Assembly: GCA_031399085.1 (NCBI GenBank)
Contig: JANNOQ010000007.1
Coordinates: 1 to 64,000 of the forward strand
Source: R-RK-3 sp031399085
GTDB lineage: Bacteria; Pseudomonadota; Alphaproteobacteria; Rhizobiales; Rhodomicrobiaceae
DNA length: 64,000 bases
Reading direction: 5' to 3'
Below the pieces are notes generated by a model. That model was not told the DNA's origin, did not search any database, and was given only the letters and a program-made list of their open reading frames with translations. The position numbers were made by a program, and so were the translations under genes. Shown piece by piece: positions 24,634-34,700 of the stretch; position 1 is the stretch's first letter; every line of letters starts with the position of its first letter.

Positions 24634-26037
24634 TTAGGCGCGCGCCTCAGGCTTTGGCGGCAGCCGGACTGGCATACGCTGCTCAAGCGCGGCGGCGGCG
24701 CGCAGCACCAACGCTTCCGAAAAGCGCGGCCCGACGATTTGCAGGCCGATGGGCAGGCCTGCCTTGGTGAAGCCGCACGGGAACGACATTGCGGGCTGCT
24801 GCGACAGGTTGAACGGATAGCTGAACGGCGTCCAATCCGTCCAAGCGCCGCCCGGCGCGGGAGTTTCCTGCCCGACCGCAAAGGCCGCGAGCGGCATCGC
24901 CGGTGTCACGAGGAGGTCGAAGCGCTCGAACGCCGTCGAAAGCGTCAACCCGATGCGCGCGCGCCCCGCGGCGGCGGCGAAATACTCCGCTGACGAGATC
25001 GACGCGCCCAGCGTCATCGCCTTTTGCAAGCCTGGATCGAGCTTTGCCTTTTGGTCTTCGGGAATACGGGTCGCGAGCGCCGCCGCGCCGCACAGCCAAT
25101 GCGGCTGGAAAACCTTCAGAACATCGACAAGGGCGATGTTGGCGGGCTGGATCGAAGCGCCCAAGCGCTCAAATGCCGCCACGGCGTCTCGCACCGCCGC
25201 CGTGATTTCCGGATCGACCTGCACAAAGCCGAGATCAGGGCTGAAGCCAATGCGCAAACCGGCAACGCCGCTGCCCAGATCGGCGCTGTAGTCCGGCGGC
25301 GCAAAGGGGAGCGCTTGCCAGTCGCGGGCGTCAGGCTCGCCGATCACCCGCAGCATCAGCGCCGCATCGGCGACGCTGCGCGTCATCGGCCCCACATGCG
25401 CCACATCGCCGAACGGGCTGGCCGGGTAAGCGGGCACGCGGCCGAAAGTCGGCTTCAGGCCGACGATGCCGGTGAAGGACGCCGGGATGCGGATCGAGCC
25501 GCCGCCATCGGTGCCGATATGCAGCGCGCCCATGCCGAGCGCCGCTGCTACCGCCGCGCCGCCGCTCGACCCGCCCGGCGTCTTGGTGAGATCCCACGGG
25601 TTGCGCGTCATGCCGGTCAGCGGGCTGTCGGTGACGCCTTTCCAGCCGAATTCCGGCGTCGTGGTTTTCCCGAGCAGCACGGCGCCATGCGCCAGGAGGC
25701 TCGCCACGCATGGCGCGTCTTCCTCCCAGGGCTGATCCGCCGCGATGGTCAGCGAGCCGCGCAATGTCGGCCAGCCTTTGGTCAGGATCAAATCCTTGAT
25801 CGAACACGGGACGCCGTCCAGCAAGCCCATCGGCTCGCCGCGCATCCAGCGCGGTTCGGAGGCCCGCGCCGACGCCATGGCGCGCTCTTCATCGACAAGG
25901 CGATAAGCGTTGACCGCACCATTATACCGGCCGATGCGATCGAGCGCCGCGCGCGTTGCCTCGACGGGCGACAAGGTTTTGGCGGCATAGCGGGCAAGGA
26001 GCGCGGTTGCGGTCAGATCGGCAAGCTCGGTTTCCAT
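24634..26037 (-). CDS. Amidase (amidase signature family)
   Basis: The 467-residue product has the full amidase signature. The Ser-cisSer-Lys triad is K81 (VPCSIKDLI), S157 (TPGGSSGGAAVAAALG) and S181 (GTDGGGSIRIPASF); the spacing of 76 and 24 matches characterised amidases. 'GIVGLKPTFGRVP' follows as usual. It hydrolyses a carboxamide, but the substrate cannot be predicted. No gatB or gatC is adjacent, so it is not likely to be the GatA subunit of the tRNA amidotransferase. It is convergent with chaA (17-base gap), a single-gene unit. Confidence 0.9.
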   Translation of the reverse strand: METELADLTATALLARYAAKTLSPVEATRAALDRIGRYNGAVNAYRLVDEERAMASARASEPRWMRGEPMGLLDGVPCSIKDLILTKGWPTLRGSLTIAADQPWEEDAPCVASLLAHGAVLLGKTTTPEFGWKGVTDSPLTGMTRNPWDLTKTPGGSSGGAAVAAALGMGALHIGTDGGGSIRIPASFTGIVGLKPTFGRVPAYPASPFGDVAHVGPMTRSVADAALMLRVIGEPDARDWQALPFAPPDYSADLGSGVAGLRIGFSPDLGFVQVDPEITAAVRDAVAAFERLGASIQPANIALVDVLKVFQPHWLCGAAALATRIPEDQKAKLDPGLQKAMTLGASISSAEYFAAAAGRARIGLTLSTAFERFDLLVTPAMPLAAFAVGQETPAPGGAWTDWTPFSYPFNLSQQPAMSFPCGFTKAGLPIGLQIVGPRFSEALVLRAAAALEQRMPVRLPPKPEARA

Positions 26038-26283
26038 CTGAAGTCCCTTCGCAGATCATCCTTGGGCCGTTCGCCGCTATGCAGACTGTAGTCAAAACTA
26101 TGCATGATGAATTGCAGTCAGTCATTCGCGCAGCAGGAGGGCTAGGCGAACCTGGAGGCACAAAGATGGTCCGGCCAGGACCATCCCGTATGCAAAAACG
26201 CGGCGCATCGCTGCACCGCGTTTCGATCAAAAGCTTAAAGCGATGCGTAACTTACGCGCCGCTCGTATGCTCAACATCTATGC

Positions 26284-26967
26284 TTACTTCAGGGGCGCGT
26301 CATAGCCGGAGGTGAAGTGATAGTTCAGGCGAGCCTGAACCGTCCATAAATCACGGTCAAGCTCAATATCCGGAAAACCGCTATCTGAAGAAAAGTTGTA
26401 GTAGAGAGCTTCAACGCCGAAGCTTAAATTATTAGTAATCTTGTGGTCAAAACCAGCACCGACGACAAAGCCAACCTCAACGTCGTCAACTAAAAATCCA
26501 TCGACGATGACATCATCATAACCTATGAAAGCAACACCACCCGTGCCGTAGATCAATGTCCGATCCATCGCATAGCCAATCCGGCCGCGAACGCTTGCGA
26601 TGTAGTCGGTCGCATCAACATCGGGCTCGTCCACCAGCTCGTCGCTAATCACGCCAAGAGCCGCCTCTATGCCGAAGATCCAATTGGCGTGTTTCTGCCA
26701 ATTGTAACCAATGTGAATGCCACCGACAAAAGAATTGTCGATATCGAATTCGGAAACCGTATCGTCGTTAGCAACCAGTTCCAGACTATCGCCAAAGCTT
26801 GCGCCCGCGTGAAGACCGACATAAAAACCGGTCCACGTGATCGCGGGCGAGTAATTGTCGGGCCCATCCTTCATGCTGCCGCGACCATAGACATCGGCGG
26901 CGCTGGCAGCAGCCGTCGCTCCAAAAAGAAATGTTGCCCCAAGAAGAGCTGCTTTAAACGCTTTCAC
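26284..26967 (-). CDS. Omp25-like outer-membrane beta-barrel protein (paralogue 1)
   Basis: The GTG at 26967, with GGGGGA upstream, gives 227 residues with a signal peptide (VKAFKAALLGATFLFGATAA, cut after SAA). The mature chain starts DVYGRGSMKDG, then TWTGFYVGLHAGASFGD, and ends in alternating strands typical of an eight-stranded porin-like barrel of the rhizobial Omp25/OmpA-beta family. It lies next to a second barrel protein with the same mature N-terminus. Function is probably structural or host-interaction; it lacks a peptidoglycan-binding domain. The longer reading from 27042 adds 25 residues with no ribosome site. Confidence 0.85.
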   Translation of the reverse strand: MKAFKAALLGATFLFGATAAASAADVYGRGSMKDGPDNYSPAITWTGFYVGLHAGASFGDSLELVANDDTVSEFDIDNSFVGGIHIGYNWQKHANWIFGIEAALGVISDELVDEPDVDATDYIASVRGRIGYAMDRTLIYGTGGVAFIGYDDVIVDGFLVDDVEVGFVVGAGFDHKITNNLSFGVEALYYNFSSDSGFPDIELDRDLWTVQARLNYHFTSGYDAPLK

Positions 26968-27237
26968 GGTTAATCCCCCAAACTGATAGCCATCAAATCG
27001 ACTAACGCGACCATATTCAAGGCGAGTGGGAGAAAAAACCAACCATAAGGCGAGATGAAGTATTGAATCGACTTAAGGTTGCGTTAACGCAGTTCATGCC
27101 AAACGTTTCGAAAAAAAGCTAATTATTTCAGTAGTTTAGTTGAAAAAAATTATGTGGCAGTATCGCAACAGCCACAAATAGATAGATTAAAATGCATATG
27201 TGCGGGCAGGCTGCACAAAGCCTGCCCGCACAATTGC

Positions 27238-27861
27238 TTATTTCAGCACATCGCGACCGCCGCCGAAATGATATGTCAGCCGCGCGCGGGCAACGAAGAA
27301 ATTGGCGTCATCGTCGCCGCCGAAATCCTCGTCGCCTTCGAAGCCGTAATATAGGCCTTCGACACCGAAGCTGACATTTTCACGGATCTTACGTTCGAGG
27401 CCTAGACCGGCCACCCAGCCCGTATCGGAATCGTCGCCGAACAGGTTTTCATCGAAGCCGATGAAGGCCGCGCCGCCGGTTGCGTAGACCAAGGTCGGCC
27501 CGAACGCATAGCCGAGGCGGCCGCGAATGGTGGCGAGGTAGTCGATCCCGTCGGAGAAGCTGACATCGCCTTCGATGCCGATCACCACATTGTTCGACTT
27601 TTGCCAATTATAGCCCAGATGTCCGCCGCCGATCAGGGTGGAGTCGTCCAGGATCTCGACGTCGTCGCTGTCGTCCCAGGCCCCGCCAAGATTGGCGCCG
27701 ATGTAAAAACCGGTCCAAGTGATTGGCGGCGCGTAGTCGACCGGGCCTGCGTCCTTCATGCTGCCGCGATTATAGACGTCGGCGGCTTGTGCGGCGGGCA
27801 TCGCCGCGGTGAGAGCCAGCGCGCTGAGAAGCCCGAGGCTGAGAGATTTCAAACACATCAT
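27238..27861 (-). CDS. Omp25-like outer-membrane beta-barrel protein (paralogue 2)
   Basis: The 207-residue protein has a signal peptide (LKSLSLGLLSALALTAAMPA, cut at AQA) and the mature start ADVYNRGSMKDAG followed by TWTGFYIGANLGGAWDD, closely matching its neighbour. The shared 'GYNWQK' strand and Asp/Gly-rich turns mark them as tandem paralogues. It is shorter by about 20 residues. The last strand ends in ...GGGRDVLK with a terminal lysine, as in the other copy (...APLK). They are separated by 270 bases and probably transcribed separately. Confidence 0.85.
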   Translation of the reverse strand: MMCLKSLSLGLLSALALTAAMPAAQAADVYNRGSMKDAGPVDYAPPITWTGFYIGANLGGAWDDSDDVEILDDSTLIGGGHLGYNWQKSNNVVIGIEGDVSFSDGIDYLATIRGRLGYAFGPTLVYATGGAAFIGFDENLFGDDSDTGWVAGLGLERKIRENVSFGVEGLYYGFEGDEDFGGDDDANFFVARARLTYHFGGGRDVLK

Positions 27862-28227
27862 CGTAGTCCCCCGTCCAATATAAACGTTTGAGGAGAGTGC
27901 GGCGCGGATCGCACCGACAGATGAACCCGTGTTAAGCCCGTCTTTTGGCGAGGATATGGCGACGCGCGATTACAATCTGTGATTGCAGTTTAAATCAGGG
28001 GTTGGCAAACAAACCGTTAACACATAACGAGGTTTTCGACGGATCGGCCGCTTTGCCGCGATGGTGTGGCCGGGGCTGAACGGCATTCGCTGCCACTTTT
28101 GGCTGAATTGAGGCAAAATTACCCCCTAATCGCCGGCTGCTGTGAGCGTTCGCAATGCTGCGTGCCGCGCCGCGCGCTTTCAGCTATGGTTCGCGGAAAT
28201 TTGCGTAGGAGCCGGCGAAGAGGTCGA
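27862..28227. other. Divergent intergenic stretch between omp paralogue 2 and PhzF gene
   Basis: About 366 bases hold the promoters of both genes. I see no RNA gene or clear operator. A long in-frame extension of the PhzF gene (from 28066) runs through it, but its sequence does not fit the family. Confidence 0.4.
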
Positions 28228-29139
28228 ATGGGACGACGATATACGCTTTTACATGTCTTCACAAAGCAGGATGGTGGCAACCCGCTGGCGGTCATGACCG
28301 ACGTGGACGGGCTCGACGACGCCGCCATGCAGGCGATCGCGCGCAACATCGGCCTGTCCGAAACCGTGTTCGTCTTCCCGCCGACGAACCCGGCGCATTT
28401 GGCGTCCATCCGCATCTTCACGCCGGGAGCGGAATTGCCTTTTGCTGGACATCCGACGGTCGGCACGGCGGTTTGCCTCACTCAGGAGCGGATCTGGCGC
28501 GATCGCGGCACCGAGTTCGACGCGCTTGCGGTTCTGGAAGCCAAGGCCGGCATTTTGCGGGTCGCGGTCAGGCCCGGCAACGGCCCGGCGGCGTTTGCCG
28601 AGTTCGACGTTCCAACGCTGCCGCGCGAGACCGGCGAGGGCGCCCCGCAAGATCGCCTCGCGGCAGCGCTGGGCCTTTCGCCATCGGAAATCGGCTTTGA
28701 GAATTTCAGGCCGCGCCGGTTCAGCGCGGGCGTGCCATTCACCTTTGTGCCAGTCAGCGGCCTGGCCGCGATCGGACGGGCGCATGTGGTGGAGGCGTTT
28801 TGGGACGAAGCGTTCGGCGGCGACAGCCATCCGGCCGCTTATCTCTATTGCCGCGAAACGGTTCAGCACAAAGCCGCCTTTCACGCCCGCGCCTTCGTGC
28901 CTTTGATGGGCATTCCGGAAGACCCCGCGACCGGCTCGGCCGCGGCCGCGTTTGCGGGCGTCATCCATCATTTCGACAATCCGCGCGAGGGCGTCTATCG
29001 CGGCATGATCGAACAGGGTGTCGAGATGGGCCGGCCGAGCGAGATTTTTTTGGAGTTCGAGGTGAGAAACCAGGTGATCAGAGGCGTGCGGATTGGCGGG
29101 TATGCAGTGGTCGTTGGCGAAAAGACAATGACGGTTTGA
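28228..29139 (+). CDS. PhzF-family isomerase/epimerase
   Basis: From the ATG at 28228 (GAAGAGG upstream) the product has 303 residues and the PhzF fold of two hotdog-like halves. E45 in NIGLSETVFVF matches the catalytic glutamate of PhzF, 'PFAGHPTVGTAV' (71-82) is the family signature, and the second half has 'DPATGSAAAAFAG'. PhzF isomerises DHHA in phenazine synthesis, but no phenazine gene is present, so this is one of the many family members of unknown substrate. It stands alone between the barrel genes and the Cys-rich gene. Confidence 0.88.
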   Translation: MGRRYTLLHVFTKQDGGNPLAVMTDVDGLDDAAMQAIARNIGLSETVFVFPPTNPAHLASIRIFTPGAELPFAGHPTVGTAVCLTQERIWRDRGTEFDALAVLEAKAGILRVAVRPGNGPAAFAEFDVPTLPRETGEGAPQDRLAAALGLSPSEIGFENFRPRRFSAGVPFTFVPVSGLAAIGRAHVVEAFWDEAFGGDSHPAAYLYCRETVQHKAAFHARAFVPLMGIPEDPATGSAAAAFAGVIHHFDNPREGVYRGMIEQGVEMGRPSEIFLEFEVRNQVIRGVRIGGYAVVVGEKTMTV

Positions 29140-29257
29140 GGGTCATGGGCTGGCGCATCTCGTGGCCGGGCTGACGCCGCGGAGCCCGCGATCCTTCGTG
29201 CACAGGCTTGCCGAGCGCACACGTTGGCGCGCTCGGCTTTTGCAACAACTACGGCGG

Positions 29258-29614
29258 TTAGTCCTGGCCTCCGCATTGATTGCGGTAGCGCCGGCAATTG
29301 CCCTGCCCTTCTTCGCCGCGCTCGTACTTATTCTCGCAGGCACGGCGCAGACGCTCGCAATAACCGCCCTGCCCGCACTCCTGTCTGTATTTGCGGCAAT
29401 TGCCTTCTCCGCCTTCGCCGCGCTCATATTTGTAAACGCAAGCTCGCCGAAGGCGTTCGCAATAACCGCCCTCACCATATTGCACTTGCTGCAAGGTTTC
29501 TCGCAGATCAGCGGCGCTCGCTTGAGCGTCACTGACAGGTGCGGCCATCGCCGCACTGCTGCCCGCAACACTGAGTGCCGCGGCCAGAAGTATTCCAAAA
29601 ATGAAGTTGCGCAT
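29258..29614 (-). CDS. Small secreted Cys-rich protein with two tandem repeats
   Basis: The ATG at 29614 (AAGGAG upstream) gives 118 residues. After a signal peptide (MRNFIFGILLAAALSVAGSS, cut near AMA) the mature part contains two nearly identical repeats of about 35 residues: GGYCERLRRAC, a KYERGE.G.GNCR segment, then a YR..C ending. Each repeat carries four regularly spaced cysteines, so eight in all, which suggests disulphide-linked hairpins in the periplasm or outside the cell. Charge is strongly positive/negative mixed (Arg and Glu). I do not recognise a named family. It is a single-gene unit facing the PhzF gene. Confidence 0.75.
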   Translation of the reverse strand: MRNFIFGILLAAALSVAGSSAAMAAPVSDAQASAADLRETLQQVQYGEGGYCERLRRACVYKYERGEGGEGNCRKYRQECGQGGYCERLRRACENKYERGEEGQGNCRRYRNQCGGQD

Positions 29615-29848
29615 AAGTACTCCTTGACTGGTCGAGATCGAAGTCAAAGAACTGACGCGCTTCAACGGACTTGAAGCCGACACATTATGAGCCCCCATGC
29701 CGCCTCATAATTCGATGCAGCACGCAAGTCCGATTCTATGCTGCCTGGGCGCGCCTGAACGGCGACTGACAGAAAGCGTTACACATGCGTTTTCCGCCGG
29801 GTGCCCCCTTGACTCCTGGCGGCGACGCTGCAATATGCCGCCGCTATG

Positions 29849-29862
29849 AACGAACATTCGTT
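29849..29862. promoter_or_regulatory. Palindromic operator before the TetR/RND operon
   Basis: AACGAA-CA-TTCGTT is a perfect inverted repeat 18 bases upstream of the TetR start codon. Its place and form fit autoregulation by the TetR protein. Confidence 0.6.
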
Positions 29863-29879
29863 TTTGTTGTGCGGCACCC

Positions 29880-30530
29880 ATGCCAAAGCTTGACGACGAG
29901 ACGCATCGCGCCCGGCGCGAGCATATTCTGGATGCCGCCGAGCGATGCTTCGGCCGCGCCGGATTTCACCATAGCTCGATGCACGACATATGCCGGGAAG
30001 CAGGGATCAGCCCCGGAGCGCTCTATCTGTATTTCAGCTCGAAGGAAGATTTGATCGCCGGCATTTGCGAGCGCGAAAAGAGCGTGCTTGCCCAAGCGCT
30101 CGCCTCGATTGGCGACGCGCCCGATTTCATGGCTGCCGTGGCGCAGCTCGGCCAGACCTATTGCATCGACGAGACGCCGGAAAAGCTGCGGCTGCACGTA
30201 GAAATCAATGCCGAAGCGCTGCGCAATCCGGCCGTTGGCCATATAGTGCGCGGAATCGACGCATTCGTAATCAAGAGTTTTGAGCGGCTCATCGAGGACG
30301 CGCGGGATAAAGGTCGGATCGCGCCGATGGTCGATGCGGGCTCGGTCGCCTACATCATGTCGATCATCGGCGATGGCCTGTATTGGCGCCGCGCGCTGAA
30401 TCCGGACTTCAACGTTAAGGACATCATGCCGGTCATTCTTTCGCTGGTGTCTTCGCTCATAAGGCCGGTGGATGGCGCCGTCGTGAATGGCGGCGCGAAA
30501 TTGAGAGCTGAGGATGAATTTGTTGTCTAA
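29880..30530 (+). CDS. TetR-family repressor of the RND efflux operon
   Basis: The 216-residue protein has the TetR N-terminal HTH at about residues 13-58 ('REHILDAAERCFGRAGFHHS', then 'GISPGALYLYFSSKEDLIAG', the recognition helix and its anchor). The C-terminal half (about 75-205) is an all-helical ligand and dimer domain. It overlaps the adaptor gene by 17 bases and thus belongs to the same operon. The palindrome just upstream is the likely binding site, so the operon would be repressed until a toxic compound binds. The inducer cannot be read from sequence. Confidence 0.9.
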   Translation: MPKLDDETHRARREHILDAAERCFGRAGFHHSSMHDICREAGISPGALYLYFSSKEDLIAGICEREKSVLAQALASIGDAPDFMAAVAQLGQTYCIDETPEKLRLHVEINAEALRNPAVGHIVRGIDAFVIKSFERLIEDARDKGRIAPMVDAGSVAYIMSIIGDGLYWRRALNPDFNVKDIMPVILSLVSSLIRPVDGAVVNGGAKLRAEDEFVV

Positions 30531-31722
30531 AGATGCGATGTGGCGCGGCCTCAAAAGCGCGTTCGTGACGGGACTTGCGCTCCTTGCGCCGGCGGCGTTG
30601 TCGCTCGCGGCCGCGCAGACCGTGAAGGATGACTCTGCCCCGACCGTGAGCGTAGCTCGCGCTGAGCCCGCCGCCTTCATCGAGACGATCCTGGTTACAG
30701 GCTCGCTGATCGCGCGCTGGGAAGTGCTGGTCTCGCCGCAAATCGATAATTACCGGATTAGCGAAATCCTCGCCGAGGAGGGCGACCGGGTGAAGGCCGG
30801 TCAGGTTCTCGCCCGGCTCTCCGAGGACACGCTCAAGGCGCAGCTCGCGCAGCTCGAAGCCACGCTTGTGCGGGCCGACGCCGCGATCGCGCAGTCCAGA
30901 AGCCGCATCGTCGAGGCCGAGGCGAATAAGAAGCAGGCCGAGGCCGCCTTTGTCCGCGCCCAGGACCTGATGAAATCCGGCACCACCAGCCGGTCCATAT
31001 TCGACGAGCGCGAGGCCGCCTCGCGAACCGCCGCCGCCGCTGTGACCTTATCGCTGGACGGCCTGATTGTCGCCCAAGCCGAACGAACGCAGATCGAAGC
31101 GCAGATCCGCGAGTCTCAGCTCAAGCTCGATTACACCCAGATCAAGGCGCCCGAAGGCGGCGTCATTAGCCGGCGCGCGGCCAGCGTCGGCGGGCTAGCC
31201 TCCGCCACCGCCGATCCGCTGTTCCGCATCATCGCCAAGGGCGAGATCGAGCTTGACGCAGAAATCCCGGAAATTTATCTGCCGCGTCTTTCGGTCGGAC
31301 TGCCGGCCCGGATCGACGTGGCAGGGCTCAAGCCGCGCGAAGGTCAGGTCCGGCTGATCTCGCGGGAAGTGGACCGTTCCACCCGGCTGGGCAAAGTGCG
31401 CATTTTCATCGGCGACGACGACGCATTGCGGGTGGGAAGTTTTGCACGGGGAACGATTGATACCGCCATGCGTAACGGCCTGGGCGTGCCGTCCACAGCG
31501 GTACTCAACCGGGATTCCGGCACGACGGTTCAGGTCGTGAAGGATGGCCGGGTCGAAACCCGCCGGGTTAGCACCGGCATGACAAGCGGCGGCAAGGTCG
31601 AAATCGTAGACGGCTTGCAGGATGGCGAACTCGTCGTCCTGCGTTCGGGAACGCTGCTCCGCGACGGCGACGCGGTGCGCCCGATCCTTGCCGGCAAGAC
31701 GACCGTTAGCGAGGCTAAATAA
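30514..31722 (+). CDS. RND efflux periplasmic adaptor (membrane fusion protein)
   Basis: The 402-residue protein has a signal sequence (hydrophobic core around VTGLALLAPAALSLAAAQ), a split lipoyl domain (residues 50-100 with EILAEEGDRVKAGQVLARL, and again near 210), an alpha-helical coiled-coil hairpin (about 100-200), then the beta-barrel and membrane-proximal domains. This is the HlyD/AcrA plan. It overlaps TetR by 17 bases and the pump gene by one base. The ATG at 30538 is an alternative start, giving a tighter signal peptide and no overlap with tetR. It links the inner-membrane pump to an outer-membrane channel that is not encoded here. Confidence 0.9.
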   Translation: MNLLSKDAMWRGLKSAFVTGLALLAPAALSLAAAQTVKDDSAPTVSVARAEPAAFIETILVTGSLIARWEVLVSPQIDNYRISEILAEEGDRVKAGQVLARLSEDTLKAQLAQLEATLVRADAAIAQSRSRIVEAEANKKQAEAAFVRAQDLMKSGTTSRSIFDEREAASRTAAAAVTLSLDGLIVAQAERTQIEAQIRESQLKLDYTQIKAPEGGVISRRAASVGGLASATADPLFRIIAKGEIELDAEIPEIYLPRLSVGLPARIDVAGLKPREGQVRLISREVDRSTRLGKVRIFIGDDDALRVGSFARGTIDTAMRNGLGVPSTAVLNRDSGTTVQVVKDGRVETRRVSTGMTSGGKVEIVDGLQDGELVVLRSGTLLRDGDAVRPILAGKTTVSEAK

Positions 31723-34700
31723 TGCGCCGCCTGAATATCTCCGCCTGGGCGATCCGCACCCCGATACCCTCGGTGGTGATGTTCATCGTGCTCCTGCTTC
31801 TGGGCGTGCTCGCTTTCCGCACGCTGCCGGTCGAGCGGTTTCCGAATATCGACATCCCGCTTGTGTCCATAGCGATAACGCAGTCGGGCGCCTCGCCGTC
31901 CGAGCTGGAATCGCAAGTGACCCGGCGCGTCGAGAACGCGGTCGCCTCCATCACCAACGTGAAGCACACGACATCGTCCGTCACCGACGGCTCGTCTGTG
32001 ACGACCATCGAATTCGAACTCGGCACCAATACCGACCGGGCGCTGAACGACGTCAAGGACGCGGTGTCGCGCATTCGCGCCGATCTGCCGCGCAGCATCG
32101 ACGAGCCGATCGCGCAGCGCATCGACATTGCCGGCTTGCCGATCATGACCTATGCGGCGACGGCCGCCGGCATGGATATCAAGGAGCTGTCCTGGTTCAT
32201 CGACGACACCATCGGTCGCGAAATGCAATCGGTAAAGGGTGTGGCCGAGGTGCGGCGCGTGGGAGGCGTGGACCGCGAAATTCGTATCTCGCTCGATCCC
32301 GACCGGTTGCTCGCTCTGGGAATTACCGCCGGCGATGTCAGCAATCAGCTCCGGGCGACCAATGTCGATGTCGCGGGAGGCAAGAGCGAGCTCGGCGGCA
32401 GCCAGCAGACCATTCGCGCGCTTGCCAGCGCCGATACGGTGGAGAAGCTCGCTGCGACCGCCATAACCCTGCCCGGCGGGCGCAAGGTCCAACTGGATCA
32501 GCTTGGCGAGGTTCGCGACAGCTACGAGGAGCCGAAATTTTTCGCCAGGTTCAACGGCGAGGAAGTGGTGGGCTTCAACATTTCGCGTTCCAAAGGCGAG
32601 AGCGATGTCGATGTGTCGGCGCGCGTCGACGTTAAGGTCGCAGAGCTGCTTCAGCGCTACAAAGATGTCAACCTGCGCAAGGTGGACACAACCGTCCCGT
32701 ATACGGAGGGCAACTACCACGCCACCATGCTCTCGCTGATCGAGGGCGCGATCCTCGCCGTGATCGTGGTGTTCCTGTTTTTGCGCGACATCCGCGCGAC
32801 GGTCATCGCGGCCATCGCCCTGCCGCTCTCCATCCTGCCGACCTTCTGGGCAATGGAGGCGCTCGGCTTTTCACTCAATCTTGTCACGCTGCTCGGCCTG
32901 ACGCTGGTGACGGGCATTCTGGTCGATGACGCGATCGTGGAGATCGAAAACATCGTCCGGCATACGCGAATGGGCAAATCGCCCTATCGCGCGGCGCTGG
33001 AAGCCGCTGACGAAATCGGTCTGGCCGTCATCGCCATCACCTTGACCATCGTTGCCGTATTCGTGCCGGTCAGCTTCATGGGCGGCATCGCTGGGCAATA
33101 TTTCCGCCAGTTTGGCATCACGGTGGCGGTGGCGGTGTTGTTTTCGCTGCTGGTGGCGCGATTGATAACGCCGTTGCTCTGCGCCTATTTCATGCGCGAA
33201 CAGCCCGAGGGCGAAGCGCGCGAGGGCTGGCTGCTGCGCCAATACACCAAGCTGATCGGCTGGTCCGTGCGCCACCGGCTGGCGACCGTCGCGCTCGGCT
33301 TCGTGATCTTTGCCGGCTCCATCGGCAGCGCCTTTCTCCTACCGCAAGGCTTTTTGCCGGCTGAAGACGCCGCTCGCATTATCATCGCGGCGGAGCTGCC
33401 ACCAGGCTCGCGGCTCCAGGACATGAAGCAAACGAGTGACGAAATCACCAAGGCGATCCGGTCGCGTCCGGAGGTGAAAGACATTTTCGTCGATGGCGGG
33501 CGCAGTCTGGCCGTCATGGGCGGCGGTGAGGAGGTGCGCAAGGCGACCTTCATCATCAACCTCGTCGATAAGGGCGAGCGCGACCTCACCCAGCGCCAAA
33601 TCGAGGGGCTGTTGACGCAGGAGTTGGCAAAACTGCCCGATGTGCGCGCCTGGGTCACCAATGAAAATGGCGAGAGGAGTTTGTCGCTGATCGTGTCCGG
33701 TTCGGACGGCGCGGCGGTGTCGGAAAACGCGCCAAAGATCGTCAGCGCGATGCAGCGCATCCCCGAGCTGAACAATGTTGCATCTAATTCGGCGCTCGAT
33801 CGGCCGGAAGTCCGCTTCCGCCCGCGCCCGGACGTGGCGGCTGAACTTGGCGTTTCGACCGATGACATTTCCGAGGTTATCCGCATCGCCACGATCGGCG
33901 ACATCGACGCCAATCTGGCCAAGTTCAATGCGGGCGACCGGCAAATCCCGATCCGCGTGCAGCTTGCCGAGGATGCGCGCACCAACCGCCAAATCCTGGA
34001 ATCGCTGAAAATCCGCACCGGCTCGGGCGCTGCGGTGCCGCTCGTCTCCGTCGCTACCATCGAGAGCGGTCAGGGTCCGTCATCCATCGACCGCTACGAC
34101 CGTCAGCGCCGCGTCATCATCGCCGCCGATCTCGTCGGCACCGACGCGCTCGGCGTCGCGGTGGAGAAGGTTTACCAGCTGCCGGAAGTCAAGGCGCTCG
34201 AAAACAATCCCGGCGTTCAATTGAAACAGACCGGCGACGCGGAGGTGATGGGCGAAGTTTTCGAGAGCTTCGGCTATGCGATCGGCGCGGGCATTTTGAT
34301 GGTCTACAGCGTGCTGATCCTGCTGTTCGGCAGCTTCCTGCAACCGATCACCATCCTGTTCTCGCTGCCGCTTTCGGTCGGCGGGGCGATTTTCGCGTTG
34401 TTGATCACCGACCGCCCGTTCAGTTTTCCGGTGGTCATCGGCATCTTGATGCTGATGGGCATCGTGACGAAGAACGCGATCATGCTCGTCGACTTCGCCA
34501 TCGAGGAGATCGCGCGCGGCGTGAAACGTTATGACGCAATTGTCGACGCCGGCCGGAAACGCGCCCGGCCCATCATCATGACCACGATCGCGATGGCCGG
34601 CGGGATGTTGCCGAGCGCCCTGGCTCTGGGTGCGGGCGGCGAGTTCCGCTCGCCGATGGCCATTGCGGTGATCGGCGGGTTGCTGCTATCGACGCTGTTG

